From the NCBI RefSeq assembly GCF_003254275.1, contig NZ_QKZK01000009.1:99557-163556 (forward strand): a stretch of DNA of 64,000 nt. The letters run 5' to 3'. The translations under genes and the position numbers were made by a program. This document shows, piece after piece, positions 29,001-35,496 of this stretch. The DNA is from Breznakibacter xylanolyticus (GTDB taxonomy: Bacteria; Bacteroidota; Bacteroidia; Bacteroidales; Marinilabiliaceae). Numbering within the stretch: position 1 is the stretch's first letter; each line of letters starts with the position of its first letter. The notes under the pieces were generated by a model. That model had not been told where the DNA came from. It searched no databases and was given only the letters and a program-made list of their open reading frames with translations.

Positions 29001-29160
29001 CATATAGGGCAAAGGTGATGGCTTCCAAAATGGTGCTTTTGCCACTGCCCACGCCGCCAAACAGGCCAAACAGCCCGGCGTTGGTAAGGGTGGCAAAGTC
29101 GATGGTTTGCGTGTGGCGGTACGAATAGAGGCCGCGCAGGGTCAGTTGTATGGGAATCAT
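26080..29160 (-). CDS. sbcC: Exonuclease subunit SbcC
   Basis: A 1026-aa SMC-like ATPase that pairs with SbcD to cut hairpins, palindromes and protein-blocked DNA ends. The N-terminal ATP-binding lobe has GGVGSGKSTILEAITFALYG; two long coiled coils surround a zinc-hook CPLC (GAPCPLCGATQHPH) near residue 515; the C-terminal lobe has the signature SGGQTFQAALSLALA and Walker B FFFLDEGFGTLD. It is the second gene after sbcD, with a 77-bp gap that itself contains a perfect 28-bp palindrome (29183-29210). Length is typical. Confidence 0.95.
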   Translation of the reverse strand: MIPIQLTLRGLYSYRHTQTIDFATLTNAGLFGLFGGVGSGKSTILEAITFALYGESERLNARDSRNYNMMNLKSNDLLIDFEFRVGQEHRYRFTVTARRNGKKFEEVKSVDRAAYKYLDGTWMPLSHTDGEQVTGLSYNNFRRTIIIPQGKFQEFLQLTGKERTDMLKQLFNLERFELSGRVMALENDNNALLQNLQGQMQAVATVTPEQLMQLRAQQTALAIELNTRKQQSEALQKHVAACEQLKNLTERQHILTKELDQLLQQEGNMTLLNNELKEYEQMVYQFQSDIDQLRNQRETIAQSAKQLATLQGDIEKNKTRHTLVVQQHAELLPRYDKRDELLRQADELAKLIDIRNHQQRLTELAQRTAKGQDALTNKVEQLSSLKTERQQLHQAHQATRASQPDMHLLTAAREWFTHHRLYAQAVTDIEQQLTQADESSRNLTEQMHALLQQTFPDHKPSETHPETAFNHCIDQEKQRIALQQQQRTEARTHLQVQQQLNQYATALEDGAPCPLCGATQHPHIPDAKDVSQQLAQLTREMNDVDARLKTLLTVEKQMAGLTASALASQKQHDLLAAQLAAARQKLQQHQTAHQWPAYPRENEKALEDAFEQARLLTKLIEEQATRLAALDKAIEKSEQEKEKYAEAIAQLAQQQVQLTTLIETLSGQIMLVDAATMGHLSSQELSARAEDLKHQHAQLTEQYKALDTQKIELEKTRHSITGQLEATQQQFAALTRQQQQTEARIADKLQQHPGTTLLQVEAVLQKQLDVAASRQRIDHWHREVATHRELVRQTRLDIGDRHYNAAEHAALVTQQDTLTRQLEEQNRQLGTITTQIAQTETHLAKQGTLRQEIDRLEKRATNLATLKNLFRGSGFVNYVSTVYLQNLADRANERFFHLTRQRLALELASDNTFVVRDYMNEGKTRSVKTLSGGQTFQAALSLALALADSIQHKTPGSENFFFLDEGFGTLDKEALNMVFDTLKSLRKENRIVGVISHVEEMQQEIDTYLLVTNLEETGSVVKESWG

Positions 29161-29182
29161 TTTGTTGGTTTGGGGTTGCGTC

Positions 29183-29210
29183 GTAGAGACAGGGCAAGCC
29201 CTGTCTCTAC
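29183..29210. repeat. Perfect palindromic REP in the sbcD-sbcC gap
   Basis: GTAGAGACAGGGC, an AA loop and its exact reverse complement make a 13-bp stem. Read in the gene direction it is not followed by a T run, so it is not a terminator. The TAGAGAC ends recall a second hairpin at 51023-51045, suggesting one REP family. Confidence 0.8.
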
Positions 29211-29237
29211 AAAAAAAAACGGAAAATCGGTTGGTTT

Positions 29238-30461
29238 TTATTCGTCCTTCGCCAGCACCTCTCGCAGCAGTCCCATCAGTTGTTCATTGGGTTCCTGCCC
29301 GTTGTTGCGCGAGCGGAAGTAGTCAATAAACAGGGCATCGGTGCTTTGGGCGGGGTCGATGGCCGCGCGCTGACCGGTGGGGTTGAGGGCTTGGTGACTC
29401 ACTTCGGGAATGAGGGTGACGATGTGGGGATGGGCGGCGTAAAGGCGTTTGCGGTCGTCGGCCGTCAGGTAGGTGTCCGACACCAGGGTGAGCTCCACGT
29501 ACACCTGCTGATGCTCGGCCAGCCAGGCCACGGCATCATCCACGCTGGTGAAGCGTTGGCGCAGCAGGCGTTTGCCCGATGTGAGGGGCAGGGGGGTGAC
29601 CACGGCCTGCGCCCCCGGTTGCACATCCACCAGCATTGCGTATTTATCCTGATTGGCTTCGCTGAAGCTGTAGGCCAGCGGGCTGCCCGAATAAACCACG
29701 GGGCAGGGCGCCGTGTCGATGGTTTGTCGGCGGTGCAGGTGCCCCAGCGCCACGTATTGCACCCCTTGGGGCACATCGGCGGTGAACACAGGTTGCGCGC
29801 CTCCTACGTACAGAATGGGTTTTTCGTCGTCGGGCTCCTCGGGCAATGGGGCGCCCTGCTGAATCATAAACAGGTGCGTCATCAGCACGTTCACCCCATG
29901 GGCATCGCAGTGCGTTTGTGCCATGTCGAGCCAATGGCATCGCAGCACCTCGCGCAGCGCCTGCTCCTTGTCGTCGACGCCCAGACAGGTGCGCAGCCGC
30001 ATCTCGTTGGCATAAGGGGTGAGCAGCAGTCGCAGCGGATGGTCGCACCCGGGGGTGGTCAGTTCCACAAATCCCGGCAGGCTACGGGTGATGCGCACGC
30101 CGTTGTCGGTTTCCAACGCCGGCACCGTGGAGTGGGGGTAGCCGGCCAAAACGATGCCGCACTCGCCTGCCAGCGGGTGGGGGGCTTCGATGCGGTCGGG
30201 CGAGTCGTGGTTGCCGGCGATGGCCACCACGGCGCGACGGCCATCGTGGGTGAGGCGCTTGAGGGTTTTGTACAGCAGGTGGGTGGCCTCGATGGGTGGG
30301 TTGATGGTGTCGAACAGGTCGCCGGCCACCAGCACGGCATCGACCTGATGCGTGTCGGCCAGGCGGACAATTTCGTCCATCACGGCCACCTGCTCGTCAA
30401 AGCGCGAGAGGGTGTCGAGGCGTTTGCCCAGGTGCCAGTCGGAGGTGTGGAGGATGCGCAT
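29238..30461 (-). CDS. sbcD: Exonuclease subunit SbcD
   Basis: A 407-aa Mre11-type nuclease subunit. The metallophosphoesterase motifs are in order: DWHLGKRLD, VLVAGDLFDTINPP, AIAGNHDSPDR and ALGHLHRRQ, which supply the manganese ligands. The C-terminal portion is the SbcD capping domain. It precedes sbcC in the same direction with a 77-bp gap, so both subunits come from one transcript. Antisense open frames in this gene are GC-composition shadows. Confidence 0.95.
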   Translation of the reverse strand: MRILHTSDWHLGKRLDTLSRFDEQVAVMDEIVRLADTHQVDAVLVAGDLFDTINPPIEATHLLYKTLKRLTHDGRRAVVAIAGNHDSPDRIEAPHPLAGECGIVLAGYPHSTVPALETDNGVRITRSLPGFVELTTPGCDHPLRLLLTPYANEMRLRTCLGVDDKEQALREVLRCHWLDMAQTHCDAHGVNVLMTHLFMIQQGAPLPEEPDDEKPILYVGGAQPVFTADVPQGVQYVALGHLHRRQTIDTAPCPVVYSGSPLAYSFSEANQDKYAMLVDVQPGAQAVVTPLPLTSGKRLLRQRFTSVDDAVAWLAEHQQVYVELTLVSDTYLTADDRKRLYAAHPHIVTLIPEVSHQALNPTGQRAAIDPAQSTDALFIDYFRSRNNGQEPNEQLMGLLREVLAKDE

Positions 30462-30499
30462 GGGAGGGGTTGATAGAAATGTGAGTTGTCAGTGCAGTG

Positions 30500-30600
30500 T
30501 TGCTTTGTTATGATAAGAAGATGTCAGGCCATGAGACAGATGATGCGGTAATGCAAGACTTTGGATAAGGCCAAAGATATTTGAATATTTAGGGATTCTT
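30500..30600. repeat. Degenerate MITE-like fragment
   Basis: Words such as GAAGATGTCAGGCCATGAGACAGATGATG match the interior of the CAATGTCGTT element but neither terminus is recognisable. It lies at the edge of the REP/transposase island. Confidence 0.35.
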
Positions 30601-30663
30601 GTTTTCTTTTTCTCAAATGAGCATGAGATGATGCATGTACATGCAAAAAAAAAAGGGGGCTAT

Positions 30664-30759
30664 ATGGCCAACAAGCAAGCGCATCTTCGGAAAAAGCTGT
30701 GGCAGGAGGAGTATGATGAATGTGTGAATTTGTACGGGTTTGGGGTTGTGAAGGGCTAA
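30664..30759 (+). pseudogene. C-terminal relic of a REP-associated tyrosine transposase
   Basis: About 31 codons read MANKQAHLRKKLWQEEYDEC and then VNLYGFGVVKG-stop. They match the last 31 residues of the intact transposase at 31222-31659 (IANQEAHHRKKSWQEEYDEF...), including the stop codon buried in the GGGCTAAAGCCC hairpin and the downstream ATCATTCCGTGGGAT-type end. The rest of that copy is gone. It shows that the region once had two tandem transposase units. Confidence 0.8.
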
Positions 30760-30785
30760 AGCCCGATGATCATTTCGTGGGATCG

Positions 30786-31085
30786 CCCCAGCCTGAAGGC
30801 TGGGGTTGAGAGTAGAGATGATCCTTAGCCCCAGCCTGAAGGCTGGGGTTAGAGTAGGGATGATCCTTGCCCCCAGCCTGAAGGGTGGGGTTGGGAGTAG
30901 AGATGATCTTTGGCCCCAGCCTGAAGGGTGGGGTTAGGAGTAGGGATGATCCTTAGACCCAGCCTGAAGGCTGGGGTTGATGGAAGAGCTGATCCTTGCC
31001 CCCAGCCTGAAGGGTGGGGTTGGGAGTAGAGCTGATCCTTGACCCCAGCCTGAAGGCTGGGGTTGATGGGAGAGCTGATTGTTGT
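30786..31085. repeat. REP array 1: seven palindromes at ~43-bp period
   Basis: CCCCAGCCTGAAGGCTGGGG (or the GGGTGGGG variant) begins at 30786, 30829, 30871, 30914, 30957, 31000 and 31043. The 22-23 bp between units is itself conserved (GTTGGGAGTAGAGATGATCC style), so this is a tandem repeat of palindrome plus linker. It fills most of the gap 30760-31221 and follows the transposase relic. Confidence 0.9.
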
Positions 31086-31153
31086 TTGGCATAGCCTTTT
31101 TTCCTTACCTTCAGGTTTGGGGATATACGGCAAATAGATACCGTCATTCCTAA

Positions 31154-31212
31154 CCCCGGCCTTCAGGCCGGGGCATCTGTCACAGCTTAACCCGGGCTTT
31201 AGCCCATAAGTT
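31154..31212. repeat. Left-end hairpins of the transposase unit
   Basis: A 20-bp palindrome CCCCGGCCTTCAGGCCGGGG (31154) followed by ATCTGTCAC, then CCCGGGCTTTAGCCC. The first is nearly identical to the last unit of the downstream array (31859). The second mirrors the GGGCTAAAGCCC hairpin at the gene's 3' end. They probably mark the left end of the mobilised or recognised unit. Confidence 0.7.
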
Positions 31213-31221
31213 CATGAATAT

Positions 31222-31659
31222 ATGTCATATGTGCGTAATTGGCTCCATTGTGTATGGGGCACCAAAAGCCGATATCCTTTTTTGACACCGGATGTGAAGA
31301 TCATACTTATCGAACACATCAGGCATAACGCCAAGACAAAGTCGATTTATATCGATTGCATCAATGGCGATGTGGATCATTTACACTGTTTGATCAATCT
31401 GCATCCTGATCAATCGTTGTCCAAAGTCATGCAGTTGATCAAGGGTGAGTCGTCGCATTGGGTCAATAAAACAGGGGCAGTGGGGAGTGATAAGTTTGAG
31501 TGGGCCGATGAATATTTTGCCGTTTCGGTGAGTGTGTCGCAACTTCAAAAAGTACGCGATTACATTGCCAACCAGGAAGCGCATCACCGGAAAAAGTCGT
31601 GGCAGGAGGAGTACGATGAATTTGTGAATCTGTATGGGTTTTGTGTTGTGAAGGGCTAA
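31222..31659 (+). CDS. REP-associated tyrosine transposase (IS200-like, RAYT)
   Basis: A 145-aa HUH single-strand nuclease of the Y1 transposase family. The HUH pair is H53-L-H55 in DVDHLHCLI, and the catalytic tyrosine is Y114 in VRDYIANQE. The gene is enclosed by palindromes: array 1 and a 20-bp hairpin upstream, GGGCTAAAGCCC overlapping its own stop codon, and array 2 downstream. RAYT proteins elsewhere bind and cut REP hairpins next to their gene and are thought to spread them; the same is inferred here. A relic of a second copy lies at 30664-30759. Confidence 0.93.
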   Translation: MSYVRNWLHCVWGTKSRYPFLTPDVKIILIEHIRHNAKTKSIYIDCINGDVDHLHCLINLHPDQSLSKVMQLIKGESSHWVNKTGAVGSDKFEWADEYFAVSVSVSQLQKVRDYIANQEAHHRKKSWQEEYDEFVNLYGFCVVKG

Positions 31660-31686
31660 AGCCCGAGGATCATTCCGTGGGATCTG

Positions 31687-31880
31687 CCCCAGCCTGAAGG
31701 CTGGGGTTGGGAGTAGGGATGATCCTTAACCACAGCCTGAAGGGAGGGGTTAGGAGTAGGGATGATCCTAAGCCCCAGCCTGAAGGCTGGGGTTCATCAC
31801 AGAGTTAGTCCTTAGCCCCAGCCTGAAGGCTGGGGTTGATGTTAGAGCTGATCCTTAACCCCGGCCTTAAGGCCGGGGTA
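31687..31880. repeat. REP array 2: five palindromes at 43-bp period
   Basis: Palindromes start at 31687, 31730, 31773, 31816 and 31859, exactly 43 bp apart. The first four are CCCCAGCC...GGCTGGGG types (one is decayed); the last is the CCCCGGCC variant that also occurs before the gene at 31154. The array ends about 35 bp from the DUF6261 stop codon. Confidence 0.9.
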
Positions 31881-31915
31881 TCTGTCACTGTTGACTCTCA
31901 TCTGTCAACGTAGTG

Positions 31916-32722
31916 TTAGTTCATCGACTCATGTTCGCCTTCAGCGATGTCGATGGATGCTTTCACGCTCACGTTTTGATGTGCTTGTTGTTCGAGTTTC
32001 TCCCGTTTTTTGCGGGCGCGACCTTTGCGCTGTGCCATGATGAGTTTCAGGCGGTCAATTTCGGTGTTGATGCATCGCACGGCATGTTCGTAAGGCTCGG
32101 GGCCGTTGAGCAGCATCAGGGCATGCAGGTAGTTGCGCACCTGGCGATAGCCCTCGTCCACCTCGTGGCGCAATTGTTGGGTGGTGTATTGGGGACGATA
32201 ATTGAGGCGTTGTTGCTCCCGGAGGTCTTTTACCTGTTCAATTTCCTGATTCATTTGGTCGATGTGATCCATCCAGGGCTCCAGTTGCAGTTGCGACATG
32301 TGGTCGGCCAGTTTTTCGCGGGCATGCTTTACCATTAGAATCATCATGATGCTTTCGTCCAATTCGCCCCGTCGTTTGTTGCGATAACCGGCATAGGTGA
32401 TGGCGTGCAAAAACAGGCGTGCGGCCTCGTGCTTGTCGGCGTCAAAGCCGTTGAGGTGCGACTGCAACGCGTGATGCAGCCCCCGGTAATGCTGTTGGCG
32501 TTGATGTCGGAGCTGCTGCAGCTGCTCTGCATAGTGACGGGTGCTTAATGGCTTGGGTTGCCATTTTTCGCGAGCTACCCATTCGATGTAGTTGGCCAAC
32601 CGTGGGATATCGGGAAGATATTTTGCCTCTATTTTTTGGAGATTCTGCACCACGGTACAGTGGAAGCTGCAGTGTTGGGCGTTTTTTAGATGTCCGTGCT
32701 TAAGGTTTTCGAGTTGAGTCAT
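31916..32722 (-). CDS. DUF6261-like protein next to a phased palindrome array
   Basis: A ~268-aa soluble, strongly helical protein rich in His, Gln and Arg. The pattern resembles the Bacteroidota family DUF6261: LKHGHLKNAQHCSFHCTVV at the start, then HYRGLHHALQSHLNGFD, AARLFLHAITYAGYRNKRRG, LEPWMDHIDQMNQEIEQV and VDEGYRQVRNYLHALMLLNG. No enzyme motif is seen; the C-terminal part is basic (AQRKGRARKKREKLEQQ). ATG 32722 starts at the family's N-terminal block; an upstream ATG at 32776 lies inside the palindrome array. The array (32745-33098) forms the gene's whole upstream region. The function is unknown; a link to the array is inferred from position only. Confidence 0.75.
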   Translation of the reverse strand: MTQLENLKHGHLKNAQHCSFHCTVVQNLQKIEAKYLPDIPRLANYIEWVAREKWQPKPLSTRHYAEQLQQLRHQRQQHYRGLHHALQSHLNGFDADKHEAARLFLHAITYAGYRNKRRGELDESIMMILMVKHAREKLADHMSQLQLEPWMDHIDQMNQEIEQVKDLREQQRLNYRPQYTTQQLRHEVDEGYRQVRNYLHALMLLNGPEPYEHAVRCINTEIDRLKLIMAQRKGRARKKREKLEQQAHQNVSVKASIDIAEGEHESMN

Positions 32723-32744
32723 GAGTCGAACATGGGGTTGAGGT

Positions 32745-33098
32745 GATTTTGGTCGGACGATGTCGTGATGCATCATTGCACACCACCATCGTCTTGCGAC
32801 ATAAAGATATAAAATCTTTGCATATCGTCATCGTCTTGCGACGAAGCTATTTAAGAGAACTGCATACTGTAATCGTCCGGGGACGAAGAGATGTTGCATC
32901 ATTACACGCACTTTTCGTCCCGGGACGAAACAGGCGTGTAATGGTGCAGAACACTTTCGTCCCGGGACGAAATGCTTATGCATCGTTACATCTTACTTTC
33001 GTCCCGGGACGAAACGCTTGTGCATGGCTGCATCATACATTCGTCCCGGGACGAAATGGCTGTGCAGTGATGCACAACTCCTTCGTCCGACGTTTCCA
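32745..33098. repeat. Array of nine 18-bp palindromes at exactly 42-bp spacing
   Basis: Cores start at 32745, 32787, 32829, 32871, 32913, 32955, 32997, 33039 and 33081. The consensus TTTCGTCCCGGGACGAAA is perfect at 32913, 32955 and 32997, has one change at 33039, and decays on the DUF6261 side (CATCGTCTTGCGACGAAG). The outermost units keep only a half-site. The 24-bp linkers are also related (TTGTGCAT...TGCATCATAC). The 42-bp period equals four helical turns, so all palindromes face the same side of the DNA. It is not a CRISPR because the linkers are similar to one another. It looks like a multimeric protein-binding site. Confidence 0.93.
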
Positions 33099-33136
33099 TC
33101 CTCCCGCAGGCTTGTGGCACCTTGTTGATGGGTGTT

Positions 33137-33607
33137 TCAGCGCTGCTGCCACATGCCGGCACCCGATTGTTGGGCGTTTTTGCAGCTGCGCGATAGTTGT
33201 TCCCGGTATTTTCCGTTGGGTTTGTAGTAAATGGCCTTTGCGTATCCCTTTTGCACCAGCAAATCGTTCACAAACGTGCCGTCTGCCAAATACACATAGG
33301 CCAGGGTTCGCCCGTAGCGATCGCGGGCTGATTTGTCGTAGGCCAGCCGCACGCGCTGGTTCATCAGCAGCCGGGTGAGGTAGGCCTTGGCCTCCTTGCC
33401 GTAAAATCCCTCGGGCTTGTGGCCCGTTTTTCGCGACTCGGGCGCATCTACGCCAATAAGCCGCACCTTGATGCGCTGTCCCCCGGCATCGGTGCCCCAA
33501 AAGGTGTCGCCATCCACCACCTGGGTCACGGTGAGGGTGGCGGGGTTCTCGGCCCTAAGCACGGCCGGCATCAGCATCATCAAAATTAAAAAGTGGAGGG
33601 TGCGCAT
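33137..33607 (-). CDS. Secreted thermonuclease-like endonuclease (SNase family)
   Basis: A 156-aa exported nuclease. A signal peptide (MRTLHFLILMMLMPAVLRA) is followed by the staphylococcal-nuclease fold: VVDGDTFWG, KVRLIGVDAPESRK (active-site Arg and Glu with the Asp ligand) and DRYGRTLAYVYL (second catalytic Arg). The C terminus GAGMWQQR is the usual helix. It would cleave DNA or RNA in the periplasm or outside. It lies directly upstream of the 42-bp palindrome array and in the same direction as the DUF6261 gene, although they are 400 bp apart. Confidence 0.9.
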   Translation of the reverse strand: MRTLHFLILMMLMPAVLRAENPATLTVTQVVDGDTFWGTDAGGQRIKVRLIGVDAPESRKTGHKPEGFYGKEAKAYLTRLLMNQRVRLAYDKSARDRYGRTLAYVYLADGTFVNDLLVQKGYAKAIYYKPNGKYREQLSRSCKNAQQSGAGMWQQR

Positions 33608-33615
33608 GGGGATGA

Positions 33616-33659
33616 TAAAAAGCCCCTCCCGGTCTCCTGCAAGGGGAGGGGGGAGGGGT
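33616..33659 (-). terminator. Possible terminator upstream of the nuclease gene
   Basis: AAAAAGCCCCTCCC and GGGAGGGG-type arms form a GC hairpin, followed on the minus strand by TTTTT. It may end the serine-hydrolase transcript, though the arms also resemble a common intergenic G-rich repeat. Confidence 0.4.
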
Positions 33660-33664
33660 GTGTT

Positions 33665-33785
33665 TCTGTTTAGTGAAGAAAAGAAGGCTTTATGACGAGG
33701 AGGCAGATGATGAGTTAAGAAACGATTTTTAGACCGGTCTCCTCACTCTTTTCTATCTGTCTAATCTCTTCTTTTCTTTATGATG
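33665..33785. repeat. Degenerate MITE-like element
   Basis: The interior words GAGGCAGATGATGAGTTAAGAAACGAT and CTATCTGTCTAATCTCTTCTTTTC match the CAATGTCGTT element, but both terminal inverted repeats are lost. Confidence 0.45.
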
Positions 33786-33822
33786 CATCGTTTTGCTTGT
33801 CGATGAATGTCCGGTTCATCTA

Positions 33823-35097
33823 CTATTCCAGTGCCTGATACACCAGGTTGCGGAACGTCTCGTGAATGCCGGGGCCGCGGTAGGGCTGCACGTTGGTGTA
33901 AAACAGCAGGATGAGGTTTTCGGCCGGGTCTATGACATAGTCGGTGTAGTACATGCCGCCCCAGCGGTAAGCATCTTGCGATACGGGGGTGCCGGTGGCG
34001 CCGGGGTGGTTAATGATTTCGAACCCAAGGCCAAACTTGTTGCCCTTGCCATTGATGGCCAGCGTGCCGATGTGGTTGGTGGTCATCATGTCAACGGTTT
34101 TGCGGCTCAATATCTTTGCCCCGTTAAAGGTGCCGTGGTTGAGCATCATTTGGCAAAAGCGGGCATAGTCTTCAATGGGGCCGCACAATCCGGCACCGCC
34201 CGACAGGAAGGTTTTGGCGCCATTCACCGGGTAGGTTTGGTACGAGGGGTTGCTATTGACCACCATCCCTTTGGGGGTCGATGAATACAGGGTCACCAGG
34301 CGGTTGGCCTCGCTTTGGGGCAAATAAAAGTAAGTGTCGTTCATGCCCAGCGGCCTGAGCACCCGCTCGGTGATGAACACATCCAGCTTTTTCCCCGACA
34401 GCACCTCAATGAGGTAGCCAATCACGTCGGTGTTCATGCCATATTGGTACTTGTCGCCCGGGTCGAACATCAAAGGCATTTTGGCGATGCGCTTCACGAC
34501 TTCTTCGCAGGTGATGTTTTCGAGCGAGTTCACCGCCGGGATGTGTTCTTTGGCGTACATCATGCTGCCCTGTCCGCCGCCCAATATGCCGTAGTGAATG
34601 CCCGAAGTGTGCGTAAGCAGGTGGCGAATGGTGATGGATCGTTTGGCATCGCGGGAGGTGTAGGTGGTGTCGGCCTCGTTAAATGTTTCCAACACTTGCG
34701 GGTGCGCAAATTCGGGGATGTATCGTTCAATGGGGTCGTCGAGTAAAAACTTACCTTCTTCAAACAGGGTCATCAGCGCCACGCTGGTGATGGCTTTGGT
34801 TTGCGAAGCCATGCGGAAAATGTCATCCTTTTGAAGCGGAATTTGTTCTTCGATGTTGCGGTAGCCGTAGGCCTTGTGATGCACTATCTGGCCGTTGTGG
34901 GCGATAAAGGTCACGGCATTGGGCAGGAGGCCGGCCTTGATGGCCACCGGAATCAGAGAGTCGATGCGCGCCAGTCGTTTGGCATCGAAACCCGCCGCAG
35001 CCGCACTTTTGGGAGTGATGAAGGTTTTAGGCATTTGCGCCGTTGCGGCCAGCGCCATCAGGGCGAATAGTCCCGTCAATAATTGTTTGTTTCTCAT
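33823..35097 (-). CDS. Exported serine hydrolase, beta-lactamase/EstB class
   Basis: A ~424-aa protein of the beta-lactamase-related family (class C beta-lactamase, esterase EstB, D-aminopeptidase). A signal peptide (LLTGLFALMALAATAQ) is followed by the nucleophile motif SQTK in MASQTKAITSVALM and the tyrosine region YQYGMNTDVIGYLIEVLSGK. Length and motif spacing fit family members that act as esterases or peptidases in the periplasm; beta-lactamase activity is not implied. ATG 35097 starts the signal peptide; the open frame upstream to 35190 is AT-rich and unlikely to be translated. Confidence 0.88.
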   Translation of the reverse strand: MRNKQLLTGLFALMALAATAQMPKTFITPKSAAAAGFDAKRLARIDSLIPVAIKAGLLPNAVTFIAHNGQIVHHKAYGYRNIEEQIPLQKDDIFRMASQTKAITSVALMTLFEEGKFLLDDPIERYIPEFAHPQVLETFNEADTTYTSRDAKRSITIRHLLTHTSGIHYGILGGGQGSMMYAKEHIPAVNSLENITCEEVVKRIAKMPLMFDPGDKYQYGMNTDVIGYLIEVLSGKKLDVFITERVLRPLGMNDTYFYLPQSEANRLVTLYSSTPKGMVVNSNPSYQTYPVNGAKTFLSGGAGLCGPIEDYARFCQMMLNHGTFNGAKILSRKTVDMMTTNHIGTLAINGKGNKFGLGFEIINHPGATGTPVSQDAYRWGGMYYTDYVIDPAENLILLFYTNVQPYRGPGIHETFRNLVYQALE

Positions 35098-35176
35098 GGA
35101 TTGGTATTGTTGTAAATCCCCTCCATCCCCATCGGGCATGTTGAAGAATTGGATTAAAAAATTCAAGCGCATCAAA

Positions 35177-35216
35177 AATAAAAAAACCAAACCGGCTGGC
35201 CACGCGGTTTGGTTTC
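35177..35216 (-). terminator. Terminator downstream of the cyd-associated small gene
   Basis: AAACCAAACCG and CGGTTTGGTTT form the stem; on the minus strand the hairpin is followed by TTTTTTTATTTTT. It lies 90 bases beyond the 34-aa reading frame and before the serine hydrolase start. Confidence 0.75.
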
Positions 35217-35306
35217 TGTGTTGCGAAATAAATCAAAATTGAATGGCTGTGGCGGATGATAATGCCACCCTTGTTTTTAGTCTAGGCTCCCTATTGGAGA
35301 GGGGCT

Positions 35307-35411
35307 TCACCCCTTGTCGAGCCATTTGAGCATCAGCCTCACGGCAAAATAACTCACCACAATGCTCAATGGCCACGACATGAAAAATAAAAATACGGCG
35401 GTATGTGACAT
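35307..35411 (-). CDS. 34-aa single-span membrane peptide downstream of cydB
   Basis: A short open frame begins MSHTAVFLFFMSWPLSIVV and ends RLMLKWLDKG. It has one hydrophobic segment of about 22 residues and a positively charged C terminus. It starts after an A-rich leader (CATAAAAAAACTAGAACC), the usual Bacteroidota initiation context, and is followed by a good terminator. It lies after cydB in the same direction, where many bacteria encode CydX-type small subunits of the bd oxidase. No sequence signature of CydX is recognisable, so the assignment rests on size, topology and position. A repeat insertion of about 345 bp separates it from cydB. Confidence 0.5.
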   Translation of the reverse strand: MSHTAVFLFFMSWPLSIVVSYFAVRLMLKWLDKG

Positions 35412-35450
35412 GGTTCTAGTTTTTTTATGGATGATGGTAAATGAATGGTT

Positions 35451-35496
35451 CAATGTCGTTAAGTGAAGTCCCATTGGGGTTAACTAAACCACATTG
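35451..35496. repeat. Internally deleted MITE-like element
   Basis: CAATGTCGTTAAGTGA on the left and TAACTAAACCACATTG on the right are only 14 bp apart, so a 46-bp remnant keeps both termini and almost no interior. Confidence 0.7.

Noticed and set aside
29183..29210. Terminator between sbcD and sbcC
   Set aside because: The stem is perfect, but in the direction of transcription it is followed by CGACGCAACC and not by T residues.
29280..30473. 397-aa plus-strand reading frame
   Set aside because: It is a shadow of sbcD; the minus strand carries intact metallophosphoesterase motifs.
32745..33098. CRISPR array
   Set aside because: The spacers are only 24 bp and clearly related to one another, the repeat is a perfect palindrome of 18 bp, and no cas genes are near.
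32743..33378. A plus-strand gene for a 14-aa repeat protein (FVPGRNAYASLHLT-type units)
   Set aside because: The frame stays open only because 42 bp is divisible by three. It then runs antisense through the nuclease gene, whose homology is clear, and it has no start context.
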